The notes under the pieces were generated by a model. The model saw only the letters and a list, made by a program, of their open reading frames with translations. It did no database searches and was not told where the DNA came from. This document shows positions 62,016-64,000 of a DNA stretch of 64,000 bases, one piece after another. Position 1 is the stretch's first letter; the number at the start of each line of letters is the position of its first letter. Position numbers and translations under genes: made by a program. Source of the DNA: Cytobacillus oceanisediminis (GTDB taxonomy: Bacteria > Bacillota > Bacilli > Bacillales > Cytobacillaceae); NCBI RefSeq assembly GCF_003182355.1, contig NZ_QGTW01000014.1, forward strand, positions 1 to 64,000, written 5' to 3'.

Positions 62016-63224
62016 TTAATGAACTGAGACTTCTTCAAAAGGCCATGCCGGCAGCTGCTTTCGAAGCGGCTTATCCTCCCTGTAGCCCAGAGCGTATTCT
62101 CCTTGCATGATAGTATGGATTTCCCTGGTGCCTTCATAAATGACAGGAGCTTTTGAGTTTCTTAGGAAACGCTCGACTGGGTATTCATCTGAATATCCAT
62201 ATGCACCGTGAATTTGTACAGCATCATTGGCAGCTTCAAAAGCGGCATTGCATGAAATCCACTTAGCAAGGGAAGTTTCCTTTGTATTCCTTTTACCCTG
62301 GTTCTTTAGCCACCCTGCCTTGAAAACAAGCAATCTGGATATCTCTAAATTTGCACTCATATTAGCAATCATCTGCTGTACCAATTGATGTTTCCCAATC
62401 TCCTTGCCAAAAGTTTTGCGTTCGTGGCAGTATTTTAAGCTTGCTTCCAGACTTGCCTGGATTAATCCTACAGCACCAGCTGCAACTGTAAATCTTCCGT
62501 TATCCAGCGCAGACATGGCAATTTTAAAGCCTTCCCCTTCTTCACCAAGCCTATTTGATACCGGCACTCTGACATCTGACAAAAATACCTCGCCAGTGTT
62601 TCCCGCACGAATTCCCAGCTTGCCTTTAATTGCCTTTGATTCAACACCAGGAAAGCTGCGTTCAACAATAAAAGCTGTAATACCCTTGTGGCCTATATCA
62701 TGTTCAGTTTTAGCAAAAATAAGAAAGTTATCTGCTGCATCACAAAGTGAAATCCAGGTTTTTGATCCATTTAAAATATAGGAGTCTCCATCACGGATAG
62801 CTGTACTATTCATAGCAGCAACATCTGACCCGGCATTAGGTTCAGTTAATCCAAATGCCCCAACCTGTTTGCCCTGTGCTTGAGGCACTAAATATTTTTG
62901 TTTTTGTTCCTCGGATCCCCACTGCAGCAAAGTCATACTATTTAATCCGGTATGGACTGAAACTGCTGTACGGTAAGCAGTATCTCCCCGCTCTAATTCT
63001 TCACAAACAATAGCCAGTGTATTATAGTCCATCCCTACACCGCCGTATTCCTCAGGAATGCACACCCCCATCAATTGAAGCTCGGCTAATTTTTTTAAAA
63101 TAGAAGGTTCAAAATGGCCTTGGCGGTCCCACTCCTGAATATTAGGGATAATTTCCTTATCTACAAACTTTCTTACTAATTTCTTTACACTCTGCTGTTC
63201 TTCAGTTAATTCGAAATTCATCAT
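62016..63224 (-). CDS. Acyl-CoA dehydrogenase
   Basis: A 402-residue FAD flavoenzyme with both signatures of the family: AFGLTEPNAGSDVAAMNSTA near residues 134-153 and the C-terminal VQIHGAYGYSDEYPVERFLRNSKA. The catalytic glutamate is likely in IYEGTREIH. It oxidises an acyl-CoA to the 2-enoyl-CoA. The partner class III CoA-transferase gene upstream and DUF3870 downstream suggest catabolism of a particular organic acid. The substrate is unknown. Confidence 0.93.
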   Translation of the reverse strand: MMNFELTEEQQSVKKLVRKFVDKEIIPNIQEWDRQGHFEPSILKKLAELQLMGVCIPEEYGGVGMDYNTLAIVCEELERGDTAYRTAVSVHTGLNSMTLLQWGSEEQKQKYLVPQAQGKQVGAFGLTEPNAGSDVAAMNSTAIRDGDSYILNGSKTWISLCDAADNFLIFAKTEHDIGHKGITAFIVERSFPGVESKAIKGKLGIRAGNTGEVFLSDVRVPVSNRLGEEGEGFKIAMSALDNGRFTVAAGAVGLIQASLEASLKYCHERKTFGKEIGKHQLVQQMIANMSANLEISRLLVFKAGWLKNQGKRNTKETSLAKWISCNAAFEAANDAVQIHGAYGYSDEYPVERFLRNSKAPVIYEGTREIHTIMQGEYALGYREDKPLRKQLPAWPFEEVSVH

Positions 63225-63235
63225 ATTAATTCCTC

Positions 63236-64000
63236 CTAAATAATTTTATTTTGTTTAAATTTTTTTATTTCGTCCGGCTGGTACCCAATTTGTTCTAATA
63301 CTGCTTCCGTGTGCTCGCCATAGAGAGGAGGGTGATGCCTCATCTTCACTGGTGATTTGGATAGTTTTATCGGAGATCCTGTCAGTTTCAGATCTTTTAT
63401 TAATGGATGATCCATTTCCACTACCATTTCTCTTGCTTTTATTTGTGGATCATCAAACATTTCTCTAACCGTATTTATTGGACCATTAGGAATCCCCGCT
63501 GCATCCAAAATCTCTTTCCATTCTTGTTTTGTTTTTTTAGAGAGAAGCTCTTCACAAATCGGGATGAGCTTTGTCTTATTCTCTATTCTGTTCTCATTGT
63601 GAATAAACTCATCCATCTCAGCTAAGACTGGTCTGCCAAGAGCAGCCGCAAATCGTTTAAACTGTTCATCATTCCCAACTGCTACAACCAGTTCTCCATC
63701 CATTGCAGAAAACACCTGGTAAGGAACAATATTTGGGTGCTGGTTTCCTAACCGGCCAGGTATTACTCCACTGCATAAATAATTGCTTGCGACATTTATT
63801 AATGAAGAAACCTGGCAATCCAGTAACGAGATATCAATTTCTTGCCCTTCTCCTGTTTGAGTGTGATGGTGTAACGCTGACAGGATTCCTATACATGTAT
63901 AGAGCCCAGTAAGTACATCAGCTATGGCTACACCTACCTTCATAGGACTTCCATCTGGTTCTCCTGTAATGCTCATAAGACCGCTCATCGCCTGAATAAT
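63236..64000 (-). CDS. CaiB/BaiF family CoA-transferase, C-terminal part
   Basis: The frame is open to the right edge; the visible 255 residues are the C-terminal two-thirds of a class III CoA-transferase of about 390-400 residues. The family motifs are visible: GEPDGSPMKVGVAIADVLTGLYTCIGILSAL, GEGQEIDISLLDCQ and GPGIPNGPINT-like (AGIPNGPINTVREMF). These enzymes swap CoA between an acyl-CoA and a free acid. The N-terminus, with the catalytic Asp, lies outside the window. It lies 11 bases upstream of the acyl-CoA dehydrogenase. Confidence 0.92.
   Translation of the reverse strand: MIQAMSGLMSITGEPDGSPMKVGVAIADVLTGLYTCIGILSALHHHTQTGEGQEIDISLLDCQVSSLINVASNYLCSGVIPGRLGNQHPNIVPYQVFSAMDGELVVAVGNDEQFKRFAAALGRPVLAEMDEFIHNENRIENKTKLIPICEELLSKKTKQEWKEILDAAGIPNGPINTVREMFDDPQIKAREMVVEMDHPLIKDLKLTGSPIKLSKSPVKMRHHPPLYGEHTEAVLEQIGYQPDEIKKFKQNKII

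Overview
The window looks like a piece of chromosome from a spore-forming, aerobic Bacillaceae bacterium (Bacillus sensu lato). It is AT-rich, with strong AGGAGG-type ribosome binding sites, several TTG starts and many U-tailed hairpin terminators. Family content agrees: two SAM-I (S-box) leaders, a sigma-B type promoter before a CsbD gene, LexA (DinR) and Zur boxes of the Bacillus type, lipoteichoic acid synthase, LysM/NlpC-P60 hydrolase, RsbR and YetF-type proteins. I see no rRNA, tRNA, CRISPR array, complete prophage or transposase gene. Species cannot be fixed from what is visible.

Layout. 0-6 kb: the 5' end of a probable group IIC intron at the left edge, sitting directly behind the terminator of a Gfo/Idh oxidoreductase; a sodium:solute symporter; a small orphan gene; a frameshifted acetyltransferase; a CYP152-type P450. 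6-15.3 kb: membrane-anchored thermonuclease, iron-sulfur serine dehydratase (sdaAB, sdaAA), a YheO-type regulator, a GltS-like transporter, a two-component system with a VTT membrane protein, and a broken spore-protein-like gene. 15.3-20 kb: a metal/sulfur stress cluster (siroheme reductase-like protein, YdhK lipoprotein, beta-propeller remnant, CcdA-like protein, Cys-rich copper protein, lipoprotein with BNR-like repeats). 20-31.3 kb: ltaS, YczE-type protein, a nuclease-helicase with a LexA-like box, an RsbR paralogue, MscS, AI-2E-type transporter, M42 and M15 peptidases. 31.7-34.6 kb: metNIQ under a SAM riboswitch. 34.7-41.5 kb: csbD, LysM hydrolase, selB, coaW, YwaF-like, SET and Dph6-like proteins. 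41.5-48 kb: sbcDC under a LexA box and an NhaC-family transporter under a second SAM riboswitch. 48-54 kb: DUF421, cold-shock protein, orphan holin, then a divergent zinc-starvation locus (non-zinc L33, COG0523 GTPase, permease pair) with three Zur boxes. 54-64 kb: asnA, a chemoreceptor, the cstA / CC-tail protein / ArsA ATPase operon, and an acyl-CoA catabolic operon running off the right edge.

The most rewarding items are: (1) the three-gene cstA, CC-tail, ArsA operon, whose joint role is not understood; (2) the zinc divergon, where operators, a cysteine-poor ribosomal protein and transport genes all point to one response; (3) a family of five ITR-bounded intergenic repeats, one of them inside the metN leader; (4) two roughly 21-nt periodic intergenic arrays; (5) the nuclease-helicase fusion and sbcDC sharing LexA-type boxes; (6) a selB gene with no other selenium gene beside it; (7) a group IIC intron placed at a terminator.
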